Shown: positions 1 to 6,830 of the stretch, piece by piece
Numbering within the stretch: the first letter of the stretch is position 1
Layout: every line of letters begins with the position of its first letter
DNA from: an uncultured Bacilli bacterium
GTDB lineage: Bacteria; Bacillota_I; Bacilli_A; RF39; UBA660
Assembly: GCA_910580135.1 (NCBI GenBank)
Contig: CAJTXC010000057.1
Location: forward strand, 1-8,845
Direction: 5' to 3'
DNA: 8,845 bases
Position numbers and translations under genes: made by a program
Notes under the pieces: model-generated
Told to the model about the DNA's origin: nothing
Database searches by the model: none
What the model saw: only the letters and a program-made list of their open reading frames with translations

Positions 1-148
1 CTTCACCATACTGCCTGCCAGCTTCACTAAGTAATTTACCAACGTTATAATAAGTTTTTAAATCACTTCTATTTTTAGAATAATCTTTTACTTTTTTATA
101 TACTTCATTATTTATTAGTTCATTTTTTATTTTGTTATAATAGTCCAT
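1..148 (-). CDS. DUF1016 N-terminal domain protein (YhcG-like, PDDEXK superfamily), 5' part only
   Basis: Reading leftward from an ATG at 148, an uninterrupted frame of 49 codons reaches the left edge, so only the N-terminus is present. It begins MDYYNKIKNELINNEVYKKV and continues with SKNRSDLKTYYNVGKLLSEA and then GRQYGE. I recognise this as the start of the DUF1016 N-terminal domain of YhcG-like proteins, which usually have a PDDEXK nuclease-type domain further downstream; that part is outside the window. The start is supported by a GAAAGGA Shine-Dalgarno sequence on the minus strand about 9 nt upstream. The gene is divergent from the secretion operon and shares the intergenic region with it. 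Relatives are found as solitary genes and near defence or mobile loci, but no role can be read from 49 residues. The family call rests on remembered sequence similarity. Confidence 0.75.
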   Translation of the reverse strand, partial: MDYYNKIKNELINNEVYKKVKDYSKNRSDLKTYYNVGKLLSEAGRQYGE

Positions 149-177
149 ATACTTTTTCCTTTCTTTTATAGCCGTAT

Positions 178-183
178 ATTATA
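178..183 (-). promoter_or_regulatory. Possible -10 element for the leftward DUF1016 gene
   Basis: On the minus strand these bases read TATAAT, a perfect sigma-A -10 hexamer 29 nt upstream of the ATG at 148. The best -35 match, TCGACA (minus strand, 204-209), would need a 20-nt spacer, longer than the usual 16-18. In such AT-rich sequence a chance TATAAT is common, so the call is weak. Confidence 0.3.
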
Positions 184-309
184 GATAATATTTTCATATA
201 TTTTGTCGAAAAAAAGAATGTAAAGTTAGATTTTAATAATGGTAAATTCATTTTTTTATAATATATTTATATATTAATCTTTTTCCATTAAAAAAAGGAT
301 TTTTATAAA

Positions 310-338
310 TTGACAAATTTCGCCTTTGCAAGTATACT
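310..338 (+). promoter_or_regulatory. Sigma-A-type promoter of the essC operon
   Basis: TTGACA (310-315) is a perfect -35 hexamer, followed after exactly 17 nt by TATACT (333-338), a 5 of 6 match to the -10 consensus. Transcription should begin near 345, leaving a leader of roughly 35 nt before the essC start. Upstream, T- and A-tracts at 280-284, 290-296 and 300-304 are spaced about 10 nt apart and could act as an UP-like or curved element. The quality of the match suggests constitutive housekeeping transcription. I see no strong operator dyad over it. Confidence 0.85.
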
Positions 339-360
339 GATATTTAGAATAGAGAGATAA

Positions 361-375
361 AGGGAAGTTGGTGAG
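361..375 (+). promoter_or_regulatory. Ribosome-binding region that sets a TTG start for essC
   Basis: The leader contains AGGGAAG (361-367) and GGTGAG (370-375). The second lies 5 nt before a TTG at 381. An in-frame TGA at 372-374 excludes any earlier start in this frame, and no ATG or GTG occurs between that stop and 381. The TTG codon and modest Shine-Dalgarno match imply limited translation of the motor protein, whereas the small genes downstream use ATG and several have strong sites. Confidence 0.6.
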
Positions 376-380
376 TTGTT

Positions 381-3300
381 TTGAGATTATATATAGCGGA
401 TGATGAAAAGCTTACGAAGTTTGAGCTTCCTACGGAAATAAGAGAATCTTTTTTAGTTCCTTATAAGGACATAAGTTCTAAAAAAGAATACTTAATAACG
501 ATAGAGGCAGTGGATGGAAATTGGCAAGTAAAAAGTAATGGTTCCATAAACGTATTAGAAAATAACATGACGGTTATGGAAAATATTTTAAACCTTTATA
601 TTCCCGTTAGCTGTGAAATAGTAAGTGAAAAGAAAAAATTAACTATATGTCTTATGCCAACAATAGATGAATCATCTTTTTTGGTTTCTACTTACGGTAT
701 TAATAACATAACGATTGGTTCTTCATCTAGCGATAATGTTTTTTATCAAGGCAAATACATATCACCAAACCACCTTACCATATATCAAAACAACGGTAGA
801 TACATGGTAAAAGCTACTTCATCTGATGTTTATTTAAACAATGTGACAATAAGCATGGCATATTTAAACATAGGAGATATAATATTTATACATGGCTTAA
901 AAATAATATACATGGGTACGTTTTTAAAGATAAATAATCCAAATAAAATGGTAAGTATAAACGGATTGCAATCATCTGATGTTATAAACGAAACGGATAA
1001 TTCAAACTATGAAAAAACCAACTCTAGTGAGTCAGACATCGAATTATATGAAACTGGAGATTATTTCTTTCATAAACCAAGAATTAAAAACGTTTTAGAG
1101 GTAACTAAAGTTGAGATAGATGCACCACCCGCTGAAGAAAAAATAGATAGCATGCCAGCAATTTTAACGATTGGCTCTAGTCTTACGATGTCAGCTTCAT
1201 CACTCATGATGGGATACTCCGTTATTTATGGTATGAATAAAGGAACTAGAACGTTAGCAGAGTCATTACCACAAATAGTTATGTGCGTGTGCATGATTAT
1301 TGGGAGTTTGGTTATGCCACGAATAACTACGGCGTATCAAAAAAGGCAAAAAAAGAAGCGTGAGGAATTAAGACAAAAAAAATACGGAGAGTATTTAGCT
1401 CGTAAAGAAGCCGAAATAAATGATATTATAAAAAAACAGGTTGATATTATAATACGAAATTTTCCGTCTTCAGCCGAATGTGCAAACATTATAAAAAGCA
1501 AAGAAGATAGACTTTGGGAAAGACAAATCGTTGATGAAGATTTTTTGGAATTTTCCGTTGGAGTAGGAAATAGTCCTGCTAATATACAAATACAGGCTCC
1601 AGAAAAACATTTTATGTTAGAAGAAGATAATCTTCAAGAAATGGTCTTTGAAGTTGTTAATAGATCCAGAACGTTAACTAACGTTCCGATAACTTTTTCT
1701 CTTACTAAAAACAGATTATCAGCACTTATCTGTGATAATAATATTAAAAAAAATTACTTTAGCAACATGCTATTACAGCTTATTACTCTTCATAGTGCAG
1801 CAGACTTAAAAATGGTGTTTTTGTTGAATGATGAAAATAGTTTTGAATATGCTAAATATTTTCCTCACATTTGGAGCGAAGATAAAAACACAAGATATTT
1901 TGCTACCACCATGGAAGAAATGAAAAGTATTGCGGATAACATTTTAGGAGAGTTTAACAAAAGAAAAAAATCCATTAGTAATGCTGGTAAAGACGAAGAT
2001 AAAGATATTAAACAAAAAATGGGATATAAAAACTTTTCTTGTTATTATCTTATAATTACCGATTGTTATAGAAAAATAAAAGATTTTGAAATAATAAACG
2101 AACTATTAAAGGCCGATGAAAACTTTGGATTTTCAATGCTTTTTATTGATTCTAACCTAGGTGGTATTCCACCGTCATGTTCTTCGTTTATTTTCACTCA
2201 AAATAAAAACAGCTATATATTGGAACCCAAAGGAGAAAACAACGTAACAAGACCTTTTAACGTTCCAGAACTTCCTTTAATTAACATGGAATTAATAACG
2301 GGAACCTTATCAAACATCCCGATCATGGCAAAGGAAGGGAAAGCAGAGTTGCCAAAAAGCCTTACTTTCTTAGAAATGTATAACGTATCAAAAATAGAAC
2401 AACTTAACATTCTTAATAGGTGGGAAACAAATAATCCTGTAGCTAACCTAAAAACACCAATTGGTGTGCATGCCGACCGAGAATTATTTATGTTGGACCT
2501 TCACGAAAAGGCACACGGCCCGCATGGACTTATCGCTGGTTCTACTGGTTCTGGTAAATCAGAATTTATAATTACTTTTGTTTTGTCAATGGCGATTAAC
2601 TTTCACCCAAACGAAGTACAATTCGTACTAATTGATTATAAGGGTGGTGGACTTGCAGGTGCGTTTGAAAATAGAGAAAAAGGTATCTGTTTACCTCATT
2701 TAGCAGGGACGATAACTAACTTAGATACCGCTGAAATGAACCGTACCTTAGTTTCCATAAACAGTGAGCTTAAAAGAAGACAAAGAAAGTTTAACGAGGT
2801 ACGTGATAAACTAGGCGAAGGAACGATTGATATTTATAAATACCAAAAGTTATATAGACAGGGTGTTATAAAAGAGCCTATCGCACACTTGTTTATCATA
2901 TCCGATGAGTTCGCAGAACTTAAAAGTCAACAGCCAGAGTTCATGAGTGAGCTTATATCGACAGCTCGTATTGGGCGTTCCTTAGGGGTACATTTAATTC
3001 TTGCAACCCAAAAACCAAGTGGTGTTGTTAACGATCAAATATGGGCTAACTCAAAGTTTAAGATATGTCTTAAGGTTCAAGATAGAAGTGATTCCATGGA
3101 AATGCTTAAAAGGCCAGAAGCGGCAAGCATAAAAGAAACTGGTAGGTTTTACTTGCAAGTTGGATATGATGAATACTTTGATATAGGTCAATCTGGCTAT
3201 TCGGGTGCTAAATATGTTCCATCGGATAGAATCGTTAAAAAAGTTGATGATTCCATCGCGTACATAAACAACATAGGTAGTACTATAAAAACCATAAACG

Positions 3301-4970
3301 ATGAAATAGAGGCGACTAGCAAAGAAAATGATTTTGGTGATCAGCTTACTAATACCGTTAAATACATCGTAAACGTTGCAAAGAAAGAAAAAATAAAAAT
3401 TCAAAAGTTATGGCTTAGTAGTATTCCAGAAATTATTTATCTTAATGATTTAAAAGATAAATATGACTACGTGGTAAATCCTTATGAAATAAATCCGATA
3501 ATTGGTGAATACGATAATCCATCTTCTCAAACGCAAGGTTTATTAACAGTAAACTTAACTAACGTTGGTAGTACGCTCGTGTACGGAATTAGTGGTAGCG
3601 GTAAAGAAAATTTACTTACGACGCTCATAACCTCTATATGTACCGAACATTCACCAGAAGAAGTCAATTTATACATCATGGATTTTGGAGCGGAAACGCT
3701 TAAGATATTTAATAAGTTTCCTCACGTGGGTTCTATTATTACACAAGAGGATCAGAACTTACTTCTTGATACGTTAATAATGCTTGAAAAAGAATGTGAT
3801 AGAAGAAAGAATTTGTTTATTGATTATGGCGGTAGTTATAACAATTATATTAAAGAAAGTGGTGAAAAACTTCCTTTGTTGATATTAGTTATTAACTACT
3901 ATGAAATATTCGCCGAAAACAATTCGAGAGTAGCAGAAGCGTTAAATACCATGATACGCGACGCCGATAAATACGGACTTAAGTTTGTTGTTACTACGGC
4001 AACTAACAATTCGATTAGAATGAGAACGGCACAGTTATTTCAAAATAAAATATCTCTTCAACAAAATGATGCAATGGAATATCGATCTCTTGTTGGGGCA
4101 CCAAAAGGTATTCTTCCTAAAAAGATATTTGGTCGTGGTATTGTATCAATGGATGGGACGGCTTACGAATTTCAAACGGCATATATTGCAGAAAAAGAAA
4201 AGGTTAACGCCAGCATAAGAGAACTTGCTGTTAAGTTAAACGAAAAATATAAAACCAAAGCTGTATCGGCTGCAAAATTACCTGACATTGTAACTTATGA
4301 TATGGTTTCTGGAAAAAGTAACGACATAGCATCCGTTGGGATAGGATATGCCGTAGAAACTAAGGAATTATATAGTTATAACTTTAACAAGGATCCGGTA
4401 ACCCTTGTGTTATCAAATACATTAGATGACGCAGAGAATTTTGTGTACGCTCTTAATAAAACGATAGAAAATATACCGCAAGTGGAAATAAACATAGTTG
4501 ATGCTTTGGGTAAATTAAACCAGGATAACGTAAGTAAAGAGATAATGAACAAAAACTTTGATAGTGTTTTAATAAACATAATACAGGAAGTAAATAAAGA
4601 AGCAGATGCTAAGAAAAGGCTATTTATCTTTTATGGATTTAGCAAGTTTAAAGAGCATATCTCAGAAAAATACATTCCGTATTATAATTCTTTATTTGAA
4701 AAGATTAACTTGTTTAAAAACGCGAAATTTATATTGGTAGATGATTACGAATCCTTTAAAAACGTCGAAATTGAAAACTGGTATGCATCCGCGGTAAATG
4801 ATAGTGATGGTATATGGATTGGTGATGGAGTAGACGAGCAAATGCTTATCAAGTTTGATGACATTCCAGACGACGTAAGAAAACAAAGCTTTGGTGAAAA
4901 AATGGTTGTTTGTGATGCTGGAAAACCAGTTGCTATCAAGCATGTTATTTTGGAGGCAAAGAATGAATAA
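381..4970 (+). CDS. essC: Type VIIb secretion ATPase EssC/YukB (FHA, two TM helices, tandem FtsK/SpoIIIE domains)
   Basis: This 1529-aa protein is the membrane motor of the Firmicutes type VII secretion system. It exports WXG100 and related helical proteins. Residues 1-90 fit the EssC N-terminal domain, and about 105-180 form an FHA domain with the typical IGSS and SPNH motifs (IGSS near 112, S128 and H131). Two hydrophobic segments (about 258-285 and 296-314) precede a basic coiled stretch (KRQKKKREEL). The first ATPase module is intact: Walker A GSTGSGKS at 720-727 (K726), the LIDYKGGG motif, and Walker B LFIISDE with D842 and E843. The second module has GISGSGKE at 1069-1076, with Glu where Ser or Thr normally follows the lysine, and VINYYE around N1172 where an acidic Walker B is expected. 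A third module from about 1290 has no recognisable P-loop. Length fits the family (about 1480-1530). The start is TTG, and the 3' end overlaps yukD by 8 nt, implying translational coupling. Confidence 0.97.
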   Translation: MRLYIADDEKLTKFELPTEIRESFLVPYKDISSKKEYLITIEAVDGNWQVKSNGSINVLENNMTVMENILNLYIPVSCEIVSEKKKLTICLMPTIDESSFLVSTYGINNITIGSSSSDNVFYQGKYISPNHLTIYQNNGRYMVKATSSDVYLNNVTISMAYLNIGDIIFIHGLKIIYMGTFLKINNPNKMVSINGLQSSDVINETDNSNYEKTNSSESDIELYETGDYFFHKPRIKNVLEVTKVEIDAPPAEEKIDSMPAILTIGSSLTMSASSLMMGYSVIYGMNKGTRTLAESLPQIVMCVCMIIGSLVMPRITTAYQKRQKKKREELRQKKYGEYLARKEAEINDIIKKQVDIIIRNFPSSAECANIIKSKEDRLWERQIVDEDFLEFSVGVGNSPANIQIQAPEKHFMLEEDNLQEMVFEVVNRSRTLTNVPITFSLTKNRLSALICDNNIKKNYFSNMLLQLITLHSAADLKMVFLLNDENSFEYAKYFPHIWSEDKNTRYFATTMEEMKSIADNILGEFNKRKKSISNAGKDEDKDIKQKMGYKNFSCYYLIITDCYRKIKDFEIINELLKADENFGFSMLFIDSNLGGIPPSCSSFIFTQNKNSYILEPKGENNVTRPFNVPELPLINMELITGTLSNIPIMAKEGKAELPKSLTFLEMYNVSKIEQLNILNRWETNNPVANLKTPIGVHADRELFMLDLHEKAHGPHGLIAGSTGSGKSEFIITFVLSMAINFHPNEVQFVLIDYKGGGLAGAFENREKGICLPHLAGTITNLDTAEMNRTLVSINSELKRRQRKFNEVRDKLGEGTIDIYKYQKLYRQGVIKEPIAHLFIISDEFAELKSQQPEFMSELISTARIGRSLGVHLILATQKPSGVVNDQIWANSKFKICLKVQDRSDSMEMLKRPEAASIKETGRFYLQVGYDEYFDIGQSGYSGAKYVPSDRIVKKVDDSIAYINNIGSTIKTINDEIEATSKENDFGDQLTNTVKYIVNVAKKEKIKIQKLWLSSIPEIIYLNDLKDKYDYVVNPYEINPIIGEYDNPSSQTQGLLTVNLTNVGSTLVYGISGSGKENLLTTLITSICTEHSPEEVNLYIMDFGAETLKIFNKFPHVGSIITQEDQNLLLDTLIMLEKECDRRKNLFIDYGGSYNNYIKESGEKLPLLILVINYYEIFAENNSRVAEALNTMIRDADKYGLKFVVTTATNNSIRMRTAQLFQNKISLQQNDAMEYRSLVGAPKGILPKKIFGRGIVSMDGTAYEFQTAYIAEKEKVNASIRELAVKLNEKYKTKAVSAAKLPDIVTYDMVSGKSNDIASVGIGYAVETKELYSYNFNKDPVTLVLSNTLDDAENFVYALNKTIENIPQVEINIVDALGKLNQDNVSKEIMNKNFDSVLINIIQEVNKEADAKKRLFIFYGFSKFKEHISEKYIPYYNSLFEKINLFKNAKFILVDDYESFKNVEIENWYASAVNDSDGIWIGDGVDEQMLIKFDDIPDDVRKQSFGEKMVVCDAGKPVAIKHVILEAKNE

Positions 4971-5217
4971 TAAGGTACTGATTAAACTTAAGGTTCCAGA
5001 CTTAGATGATACTTACGATGTATTTATTCCCATAAATAGAAAAATAGGAAACGTAATAGAGTTACTTAATAAATCTCTTGGTGAATTAACTAAAGGCGTT
5101 TATCAAGGTACTAAAAGACAGAACTTATATAACAAGTATACGGGTAATAGATATAATAATAATAGCTTAGTAGTAGATACGGACATAAGAAACGGAACTC
5201 ATGTAATACTAATATAA
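4963..5217 (+). CDS. yukD: YukD/EsaB ubiquitin-like T7SS protein
   Basis: An 84-aa protein with the ubiquitin-like YukD/EsaB fold pattern: an N-terminal beta strand (VLIKLKVPDLDDTYDVFIP), one helix (IGNVIELLNKSLGEL), and a C-terminal strand pair ending DTDIRNGTHVILI, which matches the conserved family ending. EsaB/YukD is a small cytosolic component encoded in T7SSb loci and is needed for or regulates secretion in Staphylococcus and Bacillus. It is not conjugated like ubiquitin. I chose the ATG at 4963 over upstream starts because TGGAGG (4951-4956) lies 6 nt before it and the protein then has family length. The first 8 nt (ATGAATAA) overlap the end of essC, so the two are probably translationally coupled and transcribed from the promoter at 310. 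In many T7SSb loci yukD lies upstream of essC; here it follows. Confidence 0.92.
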   Translation: MNNKVLIKLKVPDLDDTYDVFIPINRKIGNVIELLNKSLGELTKGVYQGTKRQNLYNKYTGNRYNNNSLVVDTDIRNGTHVILI

Positions 5218-5225
5218 AACTCATG

Positions 5226-5300
5226 AAAAAAACAAATAAATGTATAAAAAGCAAGAAAAATGTAAAAAATTGTAAAAATTATACAAAAACAATTGTTTTT
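5226..5300 (+). promoter_or_regulatory. Phased A-tract (intrinsically curved) DNA upstream of the small-gene cluster
   Basis: Runs of A occur at 5226-5232, 5246-5250, 5256-5260, 5264-5269, 5274-5278 and 5285-5289, followed by a T-run at 5296-5300. The centres from 5248 onward are 8.5-11 nt apart, close to one helical turn, and a weaker AAATAAA at 5234-5240 fills the gap after the first run. A-tracts in phase bend DNA. The array sits immediately upstream of and into the -35 candidate at 5293, where curved or UP-like sequence can stimulate transcription or bind nucleoid proteins. The periodicity is read directly from the sequence; the function is inferred. Confidence 0.6.
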
Positions 5301-5305
5301 GTATA
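5280..5305. repeat. Perfect 26-nt palindrome, operator candidate
   Basis: The half-site ATACAAAAACAA (5281-5292) is followed directly by its exact reverse complement (5293-5304), and one further base pair flanks it (T5280/A5305). With no spacer, this suits a dimeric DNA-binding protein better than a hairpin. It is almost pure A-T with no trailing U-tract, so it is unlikely to be an efficient intrinsic terminator for essC-yukD. It covers the -35 candidate of the next transcription unit. Confidence 0.65.
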
Positions 5306-5322
5306 TAACATTATGTTATATT
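5293..5322 (+). promoter_or_regulatory. Candidate promoter of the small helical-protein cluster
   Basis: TTGTTT (5293-5298) serves as -35, with an 18-nt spacer to TATATT (5317-5322), which is preceded by TG plus one base (5314-5315), an extended -10. Transcription would start near 5329 and leave a leader of about 49 nt before the first small gene. The 160-nt gap here, the only sizeable one inside the locus, supports a separate promoter. The AT-rich context makes chance matches likely, so confidence is moderate. Confidence 0.5.
5303..5321. repeat. 19-nt palindrome overlapping the -10 region
   Basis: ATATAACAT and ATGTTATAT are exact reverse complements separated by one T. This dyad starts where the 26-nt palindrome ends (3 nt shared), and their centres (5292.5 and 5312) are about 19.5 nt apart, close to two helical turns. 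It covers the spacer and most of the extended -10, so a bound protein would sit on the promoter. The dyad is read directly; the operator role is inferred. Confidence 0.55.
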
Positions 5323-5337
5323 GAAATCAAGATAAGC

Positions 5338-5352
5338 AACGTATTTTACGTT
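5338..5352 (+). promoter_or_regulatory. Small dyad in the 5' leader of the small-gene cluster
   Basis: AACGTA (5338-5343) and TACGTT (5347-5352) are exact reverse complements around TTT. In RNA this makes a 6-bp hairpin about 12 nt upstream of the AAAGGAG Shine-Dalgarno sequence. In DNA it is a third dyad, its centre about 33 nt (three turns) from the previous one. It is short and may be fortuitous. Confidence 0.35.
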
Positions 5353-5377
5353 AGTGAATTTTAAAGGAGAAGGTAAG

Positions 5378-5704
5378 ATGGCTAAGAACATTGTTGCGGT
5401 TAATGATGACGAAATTAATAAACTAATGCTTAAGATTACCGATTATAGTGGGAGATTAAGAAGGTTATTTAACGATATTCAGGATTTGTCAGATGATTCT
5501 AGCCTATACTCTGCTTGTACGGCTTTAAATAAGTGGCGTAGTAACATTAGGCAGTTAAAGGATGATTGTGATAACGTTATTAAAAACTTATCATCGTATA
5601 AGTCGGATTTAGCCAGAATTAAAATGTTACACTATGATGAAATGGTTGAGTTATCAAGAAAAATTCAAAGTAAAGCGGTTGTAAGAGGTACAGAACACTT
5701 ATAA
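5378..5704 (+). CDS. Small helical protein, first of the T7SS-linked cassette; function unknown
   Basis: A 108-aa, mostly helical protein with two long amphipathic stretches (about 12-38 and 46-98) and no signal peptide or membrane segment. This is the size and shape of the ESAT-6/WXG100 superfamily, but the midpoint has KWRS (W53) instead of WXG, and there is no YxxxD/E near the C-terminus. The ATG at 5378 is chosen because AGGAG (5365-5369) lies 8 nt before it; an in-frame GTG at 5354 has no comparable site. It opens the second transcription unit, 16 nt before the next gene. It may be a chaperone-like partner or targeting factor for exported proteins, by analogy with the small helical proteins that accompany LXG effectors. 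I do not recognise a named family. Confidence 0.8.
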   Translation: MAKNIVAVNDDEINKLMLKITDYSGRLRRLFNDIQDLSDDSSLYSACTALNKWRSNIRQLKDDCDNVIKNLSSYKSDLARIKMLHYDEMVELSRKIQSKAVVRGTEHL

Positions 5705-5720
5705 CCAAAAGGAGGAAGAA

Positions 5721-6032
5721 ATGGATATTGGAAGTGCTACATTTGGATTTGATGCAAATGGAAAAAAAGAATATTTAGAGGAAATACGTGCGAAGGTAAT
5801 AGAAACAGCTGCAAGGGATGCAAAGGATATTACTGCAATTAATAATGCGGTAGATGAAAACTGGAAAGGTGCTGCTGCAGAAAAATTTAAAACAGCATTA
5901 AAAAAAGATACTGATGAAATTTCAAACTCATTAGAAGAGTTATATACTCAATTAGTAAACGAAATTAATAATATAGGAAACGCAATAGCCGATTTTGATA
6001 ATGGTTTAATGAGTGCGTTAGATAATGATTAA
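5721..6032 (+). CDS. WXG100-like protein with a WKG motif
   Basis: A 103-aa protein with two predicted helices joined at W48-K49-G50 (context DENWKGAAAEKFKTAL), the hallmark turn of WXG100/ESAT-6-family proteins. These are typically exported by the T7SS as helical-hairpin dimers. Length is close to the family's usual 90-100 aa, with a short N-terminal extension (MDIGSATFGFDANGKKEYLE). There is no YxxxD/E signal in the second helix, so it may rely on a partner for recognition. A strong GGAGG (5711-5715) lies 5 nt before the ATG, suggesting abundant synthesis. The next gene begins 13 nt after its stop. Confidence 0.88.
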   Translation: MDIGSATFGFDANGKKEYLEEIRAKVIETAARDAKDITAINNAVDENWKGAAAEKFKTALKKDTDEISNSLEELYTQLVNEINNIGNAIADFDNGLMSALDND

Positions 6033-6045
6033 GGAGGAATAAATA

Positions 6046-6525
6046 ATGAGTATAACAAGTGCATTTGAAACAATAAAAAGAGCAGAAGATTCAATTTCTA
6101 CTAAATTTAATTCAATAAGAAGTAATTTTGAAAGTGCAATAGGAACCTATGCTGGTACCTTTGGAAACGAACTAAAAAATGGTACCATGACAGGTATTAA
6201 TTATGCCAATGCAGGTGCTATAAACACAGCAATAGAAGCTTGGTTAACACAAATTGATGCGGATTTAAAGCAAGTAGAAGCAATCGAAACTTCTGGTGCG
6301 TTTAAAGGTGAGCAGTTCACGGCGGCCATTCAAGATTTCATTGTTGCAGTTAAAGAAACTTGTCATAACGTTTCATCTAATTTAAGAGAATTTCAAACAA
6401 TCTTAAATAACGCAATTGCAGCTTACAAACAAAGAGATGCTCAATTGAAGAGTGATATTAACACTGCTTCTGATTCGGTAAGATCTCAAGCTCAAGAACA
6501 TGAAACAGTTTCTCATCAAGGATAA
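6046..6525 (+). CDS. Long WXG100-like protein with FKG turn and YxxxD export-type motif
   Basis: A 159-aa helical protein. From about residue 57 it looks like a WXG100 hairpin in which the turn is F86-K87-G88 (TSGAFKGEQFTAAI) and the second helix ends with Y127-KQR-D131. That matches the YxxxD/E T7SS secretion signal, the only example among the six small proteins. Residues 1-56 form an extra N-terminal helical segment and a Gly-rich linker (TYAGTFGNELKNGTMTG), making it clearly longer than a standard WXG100 protein. One cysteine, C106. Its Shine-Dalgarno AAGGAGG (6031-6037) overlaps the preceding stop codon and is the strongest in the window. It is the best candidate for an exported substrate that carries a signal for its neighbours. 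The function of the extension is unknown. Confidence 0.82.
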   Translation: MSITSAFETIKRAEDSISTKFNSIRSNFESAIGTYAGTFGNELKNGTMTGINYANAGAINTAIEAWLTQIDADLKQVEAIETSGAFKGEQFTAAIQDFIVAVKETCHNVSSNLREFQTILNNAIAAYKQRDAQLKSDINTASDSVRSQAQEHETVSHQG

Positions 6526-6529
6526 TTAA

Positions 6530-6829
6530 ATGAATCCAGAATTATATGAAATGGAGAGAAATAAAACTAGGTATAGCAATTTAAAAGAGAACATTAAGTA
6601 TGCGGTTAATGTTCTTTCTGCTACTGGTTTTAAAGATGATTTTTCTTCTGCAAAAAGAGCTGCTAATGAAGGTTGCAAATTAAACGGAAATAGTAAGGCT
6701 TCAGATTTAATAGAAGATTGTAGGGATGACGTAGAGTCTATTTTGTCAAATTTAAGAAAATTATATAGTTTGGTTTCAGGTTCTTTGGATAACCTTAAAC
6801 GAGACATAAGGAATTATGAGGAAAACTAA
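6530..6829 (+). CDS. Small helical protein of the T7SS cassette; function unknown
   Basis: A 99-aa charged, helical protein: one helix around 5-30 (LYEMERNKTRYSNLKENI), a link near GFKDDF (34-39), and a long C-terminal helix (57-98). There is no WXG motif, membrane segment or YxxxD/E. Two cysteines (C49, C64). It starts 4 nt after the preceding stop, with AAGGA (6518-6522) 7 nt before the ATG, the site lying inside the end of the upstream gene, so expression is likely coupled. Its layout recalls the DUF5082-type small proteins that precede LXG effectors in Bacillus operons, but the similarity is general and I do not assign the family. Confidence 0.78.
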   Translation: MNPELYEMERNKTRYSNLKENIKYAVNVLSATGFKDDFSSAKRAANEGCKLNGNSKASDLIEDCRDDVESILSNLRKLYSLVSGSLDNLKRDIRNYEEN

Positions 6830-6830
6830 C

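Noticed and set aside
2213..4943. Several minus-strand open frames of 64-117 codons inside essC
   Set aside because: They lie opposite a well-conserved ATPase gene, lack convincing ribosome sites, and give composition-biased, Phe/Ser/Ile-rich translations typical of antisense shadows.
4891..4962. N-terminal extension of yukD by 24 codons
   Set aside because: It would overlap essC deeply and lacks a ribosome site. The ATG at 4963 has TGGAGG at ideal spacing and gives the family's usual length.
5280..5305. Reading the 26-nt palindrome as an intrinsic terminator for essC-yukD
   Set aside because: The stem is nearly all A-T, has no loop and no following U-tract. An operator or cruciform-type dyad fits better, though weak termination cannot be excluded.
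5321..5352. Alternative promoter beginning TTGAAA at 5321
   Set aside because: No good -10 hexamer lies 16-18 nt downstream (TATTTT would need a 15-nt spacer, TACGTT 20). The upstream TTGTTT with extended -10 TATATT is better.
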